In this document: positions 22,630-33,319 of the stretch, in pieces
Layout of the letters: each line of letters starts with the position of its first letter
Position numbering within the stretch: position 1 is the stretch's first letter
Assembly: GCA_014529385.2 (NCBI GenBank)
Contig: CM043943.1
Coordinates: forward strand, 153,722,092-153,786,091
Direction of reading: 5' to 3'
From: Adiantum capillus-veneris
Lineage: Eukaryota > Streptophyta > Polypodiopsida > Polypodiales > Pteridaceae
Length of the DNA stretch: 64,000 nt
Position numbers and translations under genes: made by a program
Notes under the pieces: model-generated
Databases searched by the model: none
What the model saw: the letters and a program-made list of their open reading frames with translations, nothing else
What the model was told of the DNA's origin: nothing

Positions 22630-24400
22630 CCTATCGAGGTTTCTGAAAATGTTACAGATCAGCCTATTACTGATGCAGATGTACTTCATGAGGAAAGGGC
22701 TGAAAATGAGCAGGCTAGAGGTATGCCAAAAGTCTGGTGCACACTTTGCGTGACAGTAAATTGGATGCACTTTTGTCTAATCGTACTCGTTTAGGCTCTC
22801 GCCATGCATCTTATGCATCAGATTGTTATGCTTTGGTTGTGACTAGCTTACATGATGTTGAGGAACCTCTATCTTTTGATGAAGCACAGAATTTAGAAAA
22901 TTGGATGGCTCCCATGCAATCAGAATATGATGCACTTAAGAAAATGACACATGGAATTTATGTGATTTCCCTCCTAGCAAAAAGGCCATTGGTACAAAGT
23001 GGCTTTACAAGTTGAAACGCAAGCTGGATGGTGAGATCAATCGCCATAAGGCTCGACTTGTTGCAAAGGGTTATGCACAACAAAAAGGCATAGATTATGA
23101 AGAGACTTTTCTCCCACTTGTTGTATGACTACTGTGCGTTTTCTATGTGCATTGGCAGCTCATTTTGGTTGGGATGTACATCAATCAGACATTGTTATTG
23201 CTTTCTTGAATGGTGACATATTTGAGGAAGTTTATGTAACGCACCCTCGCGGTTTTGTCATAAAAGGACAAGAGGACAAAGTGTACAAATGTAAGAAGGC
23301 TTTGTATGGGTTGAAGCAATCTCCTCATGCTTGGTATGAGAAAGCTGACACTCATTTGGCCAAACAAGGCGTTCGTAATAGTCCAACAGAAATCACATTG
23401 TATGTAAAGCGTGAGGGTGATGTACTTCTCATTGTGGTTCTTTATGTCGATGATTTGTTGATCAATGGACCAAATGAGAGACATATTGCTGACTTTAAGG
23501 CTGATTTGAATGCTACTTTCAAGATGAAATATTTGGGGTTGTTGCATCATTACTTGGGTATACAGTTTAAGCAGTGTGATGGTGGTATTGCCTTGTGTCA
23601 GAAAAGTTACTTAGAGCCATTGCTATGTAAGTTTGGACTTGAGGATTGCAAACCTATTGCCACTCCCATGGAAACAGGTTTGAAGTTGAGACTACATGAT
23701 GCTGTCGATCCTGCTGATGTCACTCTTTACCAAACTGCTATTGGATGCCTCATTTATGTATGCAACACAAGGCCAGCTATTCAGTTTGCAGTCTCACAGG
23801 TCAGCAGATTTATGCATAGCCCAGGGTCTAAGCATTGGCAGGCTGTCAAGAGGATTTTCCGCTACCTAAGTGGCACTTTACATCTTGGTTTGTTTTATCC
23901 GAAGGGGGGATCATTGCCGCTAGACTTACATGCTTTTTGGGACTCAGATTGGGCTGGTTGTTTTGACACGCGAGTGTCCACAAGTGGTTTTTGTTTCATG
24001 CTTGGCAGTTCATGTATATCATGGTTGAGCAAGAAGCAACCTACTATGTCCACTTCGAGTTGTGAGGCTGAGTACAGGGCAGTCTTCACAGCTACTATTG
24101 AGTGTGTATGGCTCAGACGCCTTATGGCTGTTTGGGTGTTGGACAGGACACTGCCAACACTATCTACACTGACACTCAGAGCGCGTTGGGAATTGCCAGG
24201 AACCCAATTTTTCATGCTCGCACAAAGCACATTGAGGTGCATTACCACTATGTCAGGGAGAGGCACTCAGCAGGAGAGATCAGCTTGGCTTATGTGCCAA
24301 CATAGGACAACCTTGCAGATATTTTCACAAAGGCATTGTCTCCTGAGAAGCTTGAAGCTTTCCACAAATCTTTGGGCTTACTCCCCTTTGTGGACTGATC
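22630..24400 (+). pseudogene. copia reverse transcriptase and RNase H
   Basis: The N-terminal RT words GTKWLYKLKRKLDGEINRHK and KARLVAKGYAQQKGIDYEET occur in a frame that shifts near 23125. The main frame (23125-24495) contains QSDIVIAFLNGDIFEEVYV, ALYGLKQSPHAWY and the catalytic YVDDLL. RNase H follows with DSDWAGCFDTRVSTSGF and SCEAEYRA. Another frameshift near 24120 leads to DTQSALGIARNPIFHARTKH and a stop before DNLADIFTKALS. All catalytic motifs are still readable, but the polyprotein is broken in several places. Confidence 0.9.
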
Positions 24401-24473
24401 ATGTCCTCAGGGCATGGCACTTCCCTTTACTCATGTGCCAGCTCTCATTCACCGCATCACTGCAGGGGGGATT

Positions 24474-24700
24474 TGTTACCATATACATGTGGTAGTGATG
24501 TGTGTGAACACACTAGGACCGCAATGACATTTTTTCCCTCTTTAGGAGGTTTTTTCCCCCGTGCATTGTATATACGCCCATCACTATAGGGCTATCCATC
24601 TTTCCATTGCACACTAAGTTATACACTCTCCATTGTGTGCCTTGAGCTTCCTTCATCTTCTCCAATCTGTGTGCGTTTCTCTGCAACCCTAATTCCAACC
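24474..24700 (+). repeat. 3' LTR of the copia element
   Basis: It starts TGTTACCATATACATGTGG after tgcaggggggatt (polypurine tract). The end reads ccaacc instead of ccaaca, so the terminal CA has changed or a base was inserted. Confidence 0.88.
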
Positions 24701-25428
24701 AGACGTTAAGATGATGGATTCTATAATGCACAAGTAAAATGAACCAGATTCCCCTTTCTTCCTTAGTGATATGGTGAGCTCAAATAAGCGAAAGAAACAC
24801 AATGATGGTAAGTTGTTTTGGCTACTGGACTTGGCTCCCTACAGGCATTGAAAGATTTTTATTGATGTGCTAATTTATGGTGCAACTGGACAATCCAAAA
24901 AGGTGTGAGCATCAGAGATCACCCACTCAAAGTAGCAATCTAACAAGGTTGAGGATGAGAGTGATGGTGAGACCTCCATTACTCATGGATTGTTTAGGAA
25001 AAGTATCTCAACATGTAGAGGAAGTTTGTAGGGTCAACCTCATTGATAGTGTCATTTATATATCTCATATTCATGCTTAACAAAATGTAAGTTGATTGGG
25101 TTTTGGTTTTAGGTGGAGATGGAAAAGTGATGCGCAAGGAAGTTCAAAAGTCACCGCCTCCTTCAAAAAAGTCCCCCAGAAATATTACTCCCCTTCGACA
25201 TCCTAGTAGTATTTCCCACCCCCCAAACCCTCGTACTTGTAAGAAACTATGACATTGAAGACATGTAGTTTCTTCACTCTCTTGTAATGACAAGAATATT
25301 TGATTCTTGATTTTTGAATACAAATGAGAATTTTATGTTGGACTTCATTTATGTCTCTCAATTTATTGCAATTCTCACTCTTGTTTTGGTCAACAAGTGC
25401 TTAGTCTATTTCGTTTCAATGTAAAACC
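24701..25428 (+). other. Presumed 5' part of the FCP1-like pseudogene
   Basis: Short exon-like pieces are present, for example a frame with SSNKRKKHNDG near 24778, one with EDESDGETSITHGLFRKS near 24950, and basic/Pro-rich codons (KSPPPSKKSP) near 25150 following a possible acceptor (ggttttag). They precede the phosphatase-like domain in the same orientation. The link is positional inference. Confidence 0.3.
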
Positions 25429-26261
25429 ATGTCTAATATAGAGATACCAAAAGAAAAGGGGACTCTCAAATTGCCTATCGAGGAAATAATAATTGTTAGA
25501 GATCCTCCGCTCTATATTCCAAAAACCATCACATTGCTGCCATTCGATATCCCTACACGACCAGCATTAATATTTGATCTTAACGGTGTCCTTTGTGCTT
25601 CATGGTTTAAACATGTTACTAATGATAATCTTCCTGATCTGGAAGTACTATTTTTTACCTCATCAAAGAGTCAAGGGACAGGTTGACTGAAAAATTTCTA
25701 TGTGTATGATTTCTGCATGCCCACTAAGTCAGATTTGTTGTAGTTTTCAAGTACCTCTATGTTCCCAAGGATGCAAAAAAGTTCTTAGATTGGATTGTGG
25801 GCTAGACAAATATTTACATCTAGAGTTCAACAATGCTGGCTAGAGTGGAGAGAATAGTTCTTGCAAGTTTTGAGGGGATTTGTGACTACTTTAGTGCATG
25901 TGATAGACAACAGCTTTGTGATATAGCCACATTCTATGTGGCAGGTGGAAAACCAATTTTTTTCAAGAATGTGAAGAGTTTTCTAAAGGTGGTCCGCCGA
26001 TACGATGTGAGAAATGTGCTATTGATTGACAACAATTTTTATAAATGTCATTATAATCCTCCTAGTTTCTACATCATTGTACCTGACCTAGAGGATCGGC
26101 ATAGTGAATTCTTGTCCAGGGATTTGTAGGAGGTTCTTGCCAAGTGGCGTGGTGCTACAGATCGGCTAGCCAAAGCTCTCACCTTCAATAATGCAAAGCA
26201 TACATCGGAGGACGACTATGTTAAGGCTGCACTCCAGCGAGGCAGAAAGATGACTAGTTGA
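25429..26261 (+). pseudogene. FCP1/NIF-type phosphatase domain pseudogene
   Basis: FCP1-homology (NIF) proteins are HAD-fold phosphatases acting on RNA polymerase II CTD and similar targets. The first segment encodes ALIFDLNGVLCASW; DLNG is the usual plant variant of the nucleophile motif. After a stop at 25684-25686 and a further interruption, KFLDWIVG and IYI-SSTMLARVERI appear, then FEGICDYFSACDRQQLCDIA. Next come RYDVRNVLLIDNNFYKCHYN (the second acidic motif, with DD changed to DN), IIVPDLEDRHSEFLSRDL, and a tail ending at TGA 26259-26261. Stops near 25824, 25852 and 26127 show decay. The domain call is firm; the copy is inactive. Confidence 0.78.
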
Positions 26262-27144
26262 AAGGGCCACAATTGCAGCCAATGCTCTTTATGTGCTAGT
26301 ATCTATGCATTGTCACATGAGGGATATTTGTATGAAATTTTTGAAAGCCAAGCTTTGTAGAAAACCCTTGTATAAGCATATTTGTCATTACAGCTACTTA
26401 TTTGTAAGCTAATACTCTTTACAAATCCATGTATATGCCTACTTCCCATGAGGGATGGTTTTTTTGGCAACATTTAGAATGCCTCTAACTGACTGAGCAA
26501 CATGTAACTTGTTGGCGACATGAAATTTGAATTTATAGTTATTCCATAATGTCACCATTGCTGCTTTGGACTTAATTTATGTTGTGGGTAGTGTGTTTGG
26601 TTGTGGCTATGGATGGTGTGTGTGTCAAACAGGTAAATTAAGGCTTCTAAGACCATGCTATGCTTCAAAATTGGAGGTCTTTTTTCATTACAGTTATGTT
26701 GTGTTTTAGCACTCTAGCACTACAAAGTAGCAATACAAGTATCAACAGTAAGTTGATGTACCTAATGTGCAGACATATATTTTAAAAGGGAACTATGAAA
26801 CCACCCTTACTGGTAGTTTATGGTACCCTATTGGTAGACATATTCATGTGAAGGATGCTTTGATACTACCAAAAATGGTACTTAAAGTACCTAATTTATA
26901 GATATGTTCCATCCATGGCACTTTAAGTACCTAATCTACACATTTCTACATTGAACAACATGCACTTAATACCTATGATTGGTACAATGAGACTACCTAG
27001 ATACCCAGCTTAAGTACCTAAACAAGCAGTTAGGTTCTTGAAACTTGAACTATAGTAAGTTTAAAACTACTTTGAAGTACATATGTTGGTGTTTTTGGAG
27101 GATTCAATTACAACAAATAGTAATAGTATCAAAACCACTGTTTA
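26262..27144. other. AT-rich intergenic DNA with agtacctaa words
   Basis: No gene was recognised. Words such as agtacctaa and ggtacc recur between about 26810 and 27080, a loose local repeat without clear period. Confidence 0.5.
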
Positions 27145-27652
27145 TTAGGCTGAAAGGTACAAAGACCTAAAACACTGTTGGCATGTTGTTGTACACATTT
27201 TCATAAACTGTTGGAGATAATCTAAACTTATGTGGCCCACCAAGCAAGGGTTCCAAAGGTCTCTTGATGGATTGAACCAAGTGCGATGCCAACAACACTT
27301 TTGGCTGGTCATGAGGTATGTAATAAACATCCTCCGTATCATCAACTAGGTCATAGTAGTAGCCCTCAACCAAATAGGAATTTGGAAAAATACAATTGTC
27401 CCAAGAATCTCTTAGAGCTCGTGTTGTTTTGTATTTCTCCTTTGAGCACCTTAAGAGGTATAAGTCTACTCTGTCTTCGTTTGTATTCATGGCAAAGTTG
27501 TCACCTACACATAGAGCATCACTGATTGCATCATAATGTCCACCATACATAGGCAAATTTGATCCTTCATCATCACTTGGCTAATCACTTTCTTCATCAC
27601 TGCCATCCAAGAGTTTGATGGTGATGTACTTCAAATTCTCAACATGTATGTT
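27145..27652 (-). pseudogene. C-terminal half of the GHGKGEHDG-type gene, cut off by an LTR element
   Basis: The minus strand encodes a 129-residue frame (MPMYGGHYDAISDALCVGDN...). Upstream codons in the same frame (HVENLKYITIKLLDG, then a stop at TAG) reach the target-site duplication at 27648-27652. On the far side of the insertion the minus strand gives ALCYRALSCLCSF, which matches in order the Cys-rich segment that precedes this tail in related non-seed-plant proteins, so the two parts were once contiguous. The function of the family is unknown to me; I regard it as transposase-like (see the upstream half). Confidence 0.6.
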
Positions 27653-27826
27653 TGTCAGGACAAGGGTCATGTACCCTAAGAACTAGGTTAGTCACGGCGG
27701 ACTACGGCCAAGGGCCGGGCTAGGCAGTGTGGACAGGGGATCCGTCTAGGGCAAGGGGCTAGGAGCCCGCCTATATAAAGGGAGGTTGGGAGGAGGATCT
27801 CAAGGCCTAGTTCCCTAGTTCCTACA
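27653..27826 (+). repeat. 5' LTR of the LARD-like element
   Basis: TG...CA ends. A TATA-box-like ctatataaaggg at about 27770 is placed for transcription toward the interior. Confidence 0.92.
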
Positions 27827-28693
27827 CTAGTATCGGAGCTTAGGTGTCTCTTACAATCTCTCTCTAGGCGTGGTCCCTAAAAGCAAGCTATTTTTGGTGA
27901 GAACCGTGGCTCTTTTGGGGGCTTTTCCAAAATTAGGCAGTTCTTTTTTCAAAATGGTATTCCTTTCCCGTTTGGGAACGAAGGGTAGGGTGCACGAAAT
28001 CGCGAGCTTTCGGGCTTGGAGGGGGCGCCATGAAGCACTAGAGGCAGGCGTCATCACCTTTCGGCCATAGACAGCCTGGGAGAGCCCCGCCATCATCACT
28101 TTGGTAGCGCGTAGGTTTCGGCACGCTGCTGTAGCATTGGCTTCACAAAATACCACGCTACTTTCACATGTAAAAGGCCCTTTGGCCATTACAAGCGGCC
28201 CTTCCCACAAACAAGGCAGCGTTTTAGTGTGCCGGCAAGCCTCCGGTGAAGCAAATTGAGCAACTCAAACAAGAAAACCTCACATCGACTCTCACAAGGA
28301 CGGACTACGCTTCGTATCTGCAGAATATTACAGCACATGCAGTTTTTTTTTAGTAACAACTTCAAGAGTCGTTCGACCGGCGAGGTTAGCACGCCTAACT
28401 ACCTCTGTGTTCGATACGGTTACGAGTTTTTGTTGCACTCCATGCTTGTACAATTTCAACTCTGACGGCATCGGCAAGGCTCATGGGCATTCCCAAAAGC
28501 ATGTTTTTTTTGTTTTTCTGCAAACACGATGAGCAACATAAACTCGCACTCAAGCACAGCTTCAGTGAGCAATGTTCTCATTCGCGAATAGCAAAGGTCA
28601 ACGCATGGTCCTGCTTGAGAATCTCATGGAGATCATCACATCACGTTGCTACTCTTGATGAAGGAAGCAACAGATGCTCGCGAGGACCAACCA

Positions 28694-29404
28694 TGTTAGG
28701 GAATAAGACGTAGCTAAATAGATTTTTGAGTAGATTACTTAATGGAGAGAGATAGATTTCACACACAAGAGATTATAGAGTAGAGAGAGAGAGAGAGAAC
28801 ACACGATATACGTGGTTCACCCAATGTGGGATACGTCCACGGGAAAGCAGCCTCTCAATGGCTTTAGCACTTCAAAAGAAGAAGTAGTGTACAAAGGGAT
28901 TAAACCCTAATAGAGCTCCTGCCTTGCTTCACTCTCACCACCTCACTCTCACCTTGTTGCATCAACTTCACACTATGAAATGTGTCTAGCAATGGCCTCC
29001 TTTTATAGGCCAAAAGGGCTGCCCTCTCTTATGAGAGGCAGCCATGTGTAGCCGCCCTTGTAAGAATAAGTCCAAATCGGACCCTCCAATCCGCCCATGT
29101 GTGGCCACCCTTGAGAAGACAAGTCGGCTTTTGAATTCGACCACCAGCCATTGAATTCGGCCACCGTCCACCGGCCAACCGACCGGTTGTTTTCCGACCA
29201 CTTTTCGGACGCCGTCCGGCCATAATATTCCGGCGAAAAGGAATATTCCCCTAAAGTTGCCCCTGATTCTTGTCCGTTAAAATTTTGGTTTCCAGTGAGT
29301 GATTTTCCTTCACGCACGATGGCTTCTCCTCATAATGGGGGCCTTACAAATGTGCGCTTTTACCACAGAAAATTACAAGGGTAAATCAGGCTCCATACTT
29401 AACA
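28694..29404. mobile_element. Solo LTR (711 bp) nested in the LARD-like element
   Basis: The unit starts TGTTAGGGAATAAG and ends TACTTAACA, so the termini are inverted (TGTTA/TAACA). It is flanked by the perfect 5-bp duplication AACCA at 28689-28693 and 29405-29409. It contains cgtggttcacccaatgtggg, wording common near the start of some plant copia/TRIM LTRs. No internal domain accompanies it, as expected after LTR-LTR recombination. It must be younger than the host element. Confidence 0.85.
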
Positions 29405-29409
29405 AACCA

Positions 29410-32400
29410 TTCACGACCATTTCAAGAATCTGTCAAGCAAATTGTTAGGGCTTGTCTCCGTAATCAAGCCAAGCAGGTACGAGGTACATCTTGTACGAGA
29501 TGCATATACTTTGCACACATAACTCTGTTTTTTCCAGTAGATCTACAAATGGACAAGGTCTATTTTTTGTGAATGGTCGACACGGTCGACTTTGTTTTGC
29601 TATGACATCTGTCGCCAATAGCGTATATTGGCAATGAGGCCAAACGAAATTATATGCATTGCGACTCCCCACGTTTGGCATATGGTATGACCATACAAAA
29701 TTGGGCAGAAATAGGCAATGTCTTTGCAGGTTATTTCATATTGCAGGTTATTTCATTATGTACCAGACAGGTGTATAGGATATACCGTGGCATTTGTGCA
29801 GATATGGATATACACCATTTTGGAACGAGTTTTTCCTTCCAAATTTCATGACAACTGGTTGCAGCAACAACGACCAGGTTAGCCAAGTTTAAGTTTTTCT
29901 TGTTTTTTCCTGTTTAAACTTCACTTGGCAATTACTCGCATTTTGCAAAGCAAAGCGCTTTGGCAATTTCATAGGCAGCAAGGATTTGGGGCATTGGCAC
30001 AATAGGGAATATCAGCTCACAGAATCCCTACCAGTCTAAACTGTGCAAGGCACTCATGGTTTTGGTTCTCACAGTTGAGGCCATCACTCTCGGCAAGGGC
30101 TGGATGCAAGGCATGCTACTTAGGTGGATTCAATTCTACCGCCTCATGAATTACGCTTCCGCTATTACACTTGCAACTCTGTCACATACAGATTCAAAGG
30201 TGGAAAACTGAGGAATGCTTATACGATAAGCTGCAAGTCAGGCATAAGACGCGTACGAGCACATAGCTTGGGCACACACTCTCAAAACTTAAGGAAAGTT
30301 CCTCAGCCCAACATACTGTTCTTTTCGTTCTTCATCTCTTTCTCTAAAGAACAAAATGAAAATTTTCTATGAAGTTTTGTCATATGCTTCACTACTGAGT
30401 TCTCTTGAGCCAAAATGCTCTAAAACTCTCGACTAGTAATTGGGCAAGATGCCATCCACATTAGTCTTCATCGGTTCGACGATTGAACACTAATTGCCAT
30501 AAGGGCTATGAGCCATACACGCTGGCTAAGAGCCATTGTTAAATCTAGGGTAAGATCCACTTGTTGGTATTCCTTGGATGATTGCTCTCAAGATCGAACA
30601 GCTCTACCTAGTAGAGTACCCATTGACGTTAATTGACAAGCAAGCGTCTTGTCATTATGAAAGTTTAGGGTGTTATTTTTGCACTACATGTTTTTAGTGC
30701 GACGCTCAAGTGCGTGTTTAATAATCTTAAACTCACACCAGCTGATCTCTACCACAGAGTATCGATGCAGCAATCAGCTGTGACAGCATGGCTATCCATA
30801 AGAGATCGACAGTTCACAAGTGTGGGTCTCCTGCTCTCTCTATAGCACTACGGAGTGTCTATGGACATATTGTTTTGGGGTGCAACCCGGCGGGTGACTG
30901 TTACATCACCCCATAGGCATTGCGGATCACAGTTGATCTGCATTGAGGATCACTGTTTGATCTCTCCCAGTTAGACTTTCAAGGAAAGAATTCTGCAATC
31001 TACCAGCCAATAGCGGACAAATTTAACTTTTCAAGCTGATTTCAATCATTACGTACACGGTTAACTATGTTGGTTACTGTTACGTGGTAGTTAAGCAGTT
31101 TCTACAAAGGGTCTTACCAAAGGGTTTGACTATGTAGATTTTAACCAAAGGGGTTGGATTGCGCAGGCAACACCTACGGTTCCGAGTGCAATGCTATTTG
31201 TTTTTTCAGGTAGGAGACGTGCTCCTCTCCGTTTGAATACAGGTAAGTGAACATTACGTTCAAACCTCCAGGTACGCATCTATTGATTTGGTGTTTCCAA
31301 TTTTTGTATGCTTTGCTTGTTTTTTTTTCAAGACGCATAAGTACGCTTGAATGCTACAGAGCCATGCCAAGGGCATGTCGGCACAAAGTATTTTGGGCCA
31401 GGTGTCCAATCTATCTTTCTGCCTTATGCTGTTACGAACCTACTTGTCGGGTTCAATTTGGCACATGTTGTCAAATGGGATACAACATGGTCTCAGAACT
31501 CAAGGAGTTCGGTTTAGCTAGTGGAGCAAGACTAATGAGGGTCCCTCTCACTCCCTCCATAGAGTGTTTGTAGTTACCTCCACACACAAGTACGTCTTGT
31601 ACTTGAAGGATGTTCCTTTTCACACATCCTTATATGAAACATATTCCACATGTGGAGAATATGAGTCTCTGGACTTACACTGGTGCCATTATTTCAATTA
31701 TGTGTCACGACAAAGTCCCTAGGTGCTGGTCACATGTGTTTTCTAGACCATTTTTAGCACAACATATCAGGAGCAATTTCGTGGCCAGAAACTATCGGAT
31801 ACTTACAATGACTTGTTAAGGTACAAGTACTGCTAAACAACATTACAGATGGTTGTTTATACATATAGCAAGGCTATAAGTTGTTAATGAAAAAGTTTCA
31901 TTGTCTATACCTAGAAGTGATCAATGTTTCACCTTCTATTGTGATTCAGACGTTTCAGCAAGGCTTGCAAAAGATTGCGACTAAAAGTATTTAATTTCTT
32001 TTTCAGAACTATTTACATTCCTTTTAATGCGTGCTGAGCGCATCACATTTGCCATAAGTATTGGCAAAGATCATTGGGGATATACATGTTCGAGTTAGTT
32101 TTTGCTAAATGCATGCACACTAGGTGTTATGGGCCCTAGTGTTTAGCAAAGGCTGATTTGGAACAACATGCATATTCCACAGGTTGTTGCTTATGAAGCA
32201 TTTTGCACTCTATGTGCACTATCTCTATGAGATTACTTTTGGATCCACTAATCACCAATAGAGGTCATGGCTCAGTTTGGGCGTTTGTGGATTTTTTCAA
32301 GTTAACCATGATGGTTATTTTAGACATTGTTGATTCTTCACCAATGTTAAACACTACTGTGATTCCCCGTTTACCAGTCATCTGGGACGACTGTCTGTAA

Positions 32401-33143
32401 ACCGTGAGGAAAACACACCTCAGTACTGTCAGTTATCCAAGGGGATAGGCAGATTACAAAGAGTAATCTTGTGCTAAAGGATCTGCTAAGAGCATACGTT
32501 AGCACAACGCATTTCTGAATAGATGATTTTCTCCCTATTCTAGAATTTGCTTAAGTACGATTTTCGACTTTGAACACCTCTTGTGGTGGGGTTGGAGATT
32601 GTGTCAATACTTTCATACGTCAAGGACTTACCAGGTGTGCTGACAAAGTATGTTGGCAAGTAAACTTCATTAGGGATGAACATGTAATGGACTTTTCAAG
32701 ATACTCAGGCGAGTAGGAAATCCGGCTCACAACTGCATGGAAAGTTACACCAAGGTTTCCTTGCATTACTCCAGTACCTTCAGAAGATCTGAAAACTGGT
32801 TATGCCTTTGGACAACTCTTAGTTGTGGTTACTCCTTTACAGTACTCAAGTGAGTTATAAATGGAGTTACCATTTAAAACCAAGTGACTCTTAGTTGTGG
32901 TTACTCCTTTACAGCACTAAAGTGAGTTATAAATGGAGTTACCATTTAGACCCAAGTGGTTGCAAACGGACAACAATGTTGAAAATCAAGATATTCCTCT
33001 TGGTTTCATTGAACCTCCTGACTGCACCAATTATTGGTAATACAGACAACTGGCTCACTTATGGGACGTCAATAAAGAGAACATCAGAAGATATTACTAC
33101 TTGTGTTTTCGAGGACGAAAACTCTTCCTTAAGGGGGAAGTAA
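29410..33143 (+). other. Interior of the LARD-like element, no coding domains
   Basis: About 3.7 kb with only short open frames; none carries retroviral motifs except the terminal FEDENSS relic. Near 32816-32950 a ~70-bp segment (cttagttgtggttactcctt) is tandemly duplicated. Such elements depend on proteins from other elements. Confidence 0.6.
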
Positions 33144-33314
33144 TGTCAGGACAAGGGTCATGTATCCTAAGAACTAGGTTAGTCACGGACTACGGCCAAG
33201 GGCTGGGCTAGGCAGTGTGGACAGGGGATCCGTCTTGGGCAAGGGGCTAGGAGCCCGCCTATATAAAGGGAGGTTGGGAGGAGGATCTCAAGGACTAGCT
33301 CCCTAGTTCTTACA
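33144..33314 (+). repeat. 3' LTR of the LARD-like element
   Basis: It lacks three bases present in the 5' LTR (cggcgg against cgg near position 40 of the LTR). It is followed by target duplication ATGTT. Confidence 0.92.
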
Positions 33315-33319
33315 ATGTT

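Larger units (their letters stand above)
19531..24700 (+). mobile_element. Ty1/copia LTR retrotransposon
   Basis: LTRs of about 227 bp start TGTTACCATATACAT; the 5' copy ends CCAACA. A primer-binding site TTGGTATCAGAGC (initiator-Met tRNA type) begins two bases after the 5' LTR, and a G-rich polypurine tract precedes the 3' LTR. The order gag, protease, integrase, RT, RNase H is copia-type. By eye the LTRs differ at roughly 15 positions, so the insertion is not recent. No exact target-site duplication is visible: GGATG on the left against AGACG or GACGT on the right. Confidence 0.93.
27653..33314 (+). mobile_element. Non-coding LTR retrotransposon (LARD-like), 5.66 kb
   Basis: Near-identical LTRs (174 and 171 bp) start TGTCAGGACAAGGG and end CTACA/TTACA. 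They flank an interior with no recognisable gag or pol. The exact 5-bp target duplication ATGTT lies at 27648-27652 and 33315-33319. The sequence after the 5' LTR (ctagtatcggagc) is a degenerate Met-tRNA-type primer site, and aagggggaag is the polypurine tract. Just before the tract the plus strand reads FEDENSS, a relic resembling the end of a gypsy polyprotein. By eye, the LTRs differ by one 3-bp deletion and a handful of substitutions, so the insertion is fairly young. A 711-bp solo LTR is nested inside. Confidence 0.9.

Noticed and set aside
19526-24705. A target-site duplication for the copia element
   Set aside because: Left GGATG and right AGACG/GACGT are not identical; I prefer to report none.
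30680-30720. CACTACATG plus gcgacgctcaag as another CACTA terminus
   Set aside because: It shares a few letters with the subterminal words of the first CACTA element but has no partner end, TSD or repeat array, and sits inside the LARD-like element.
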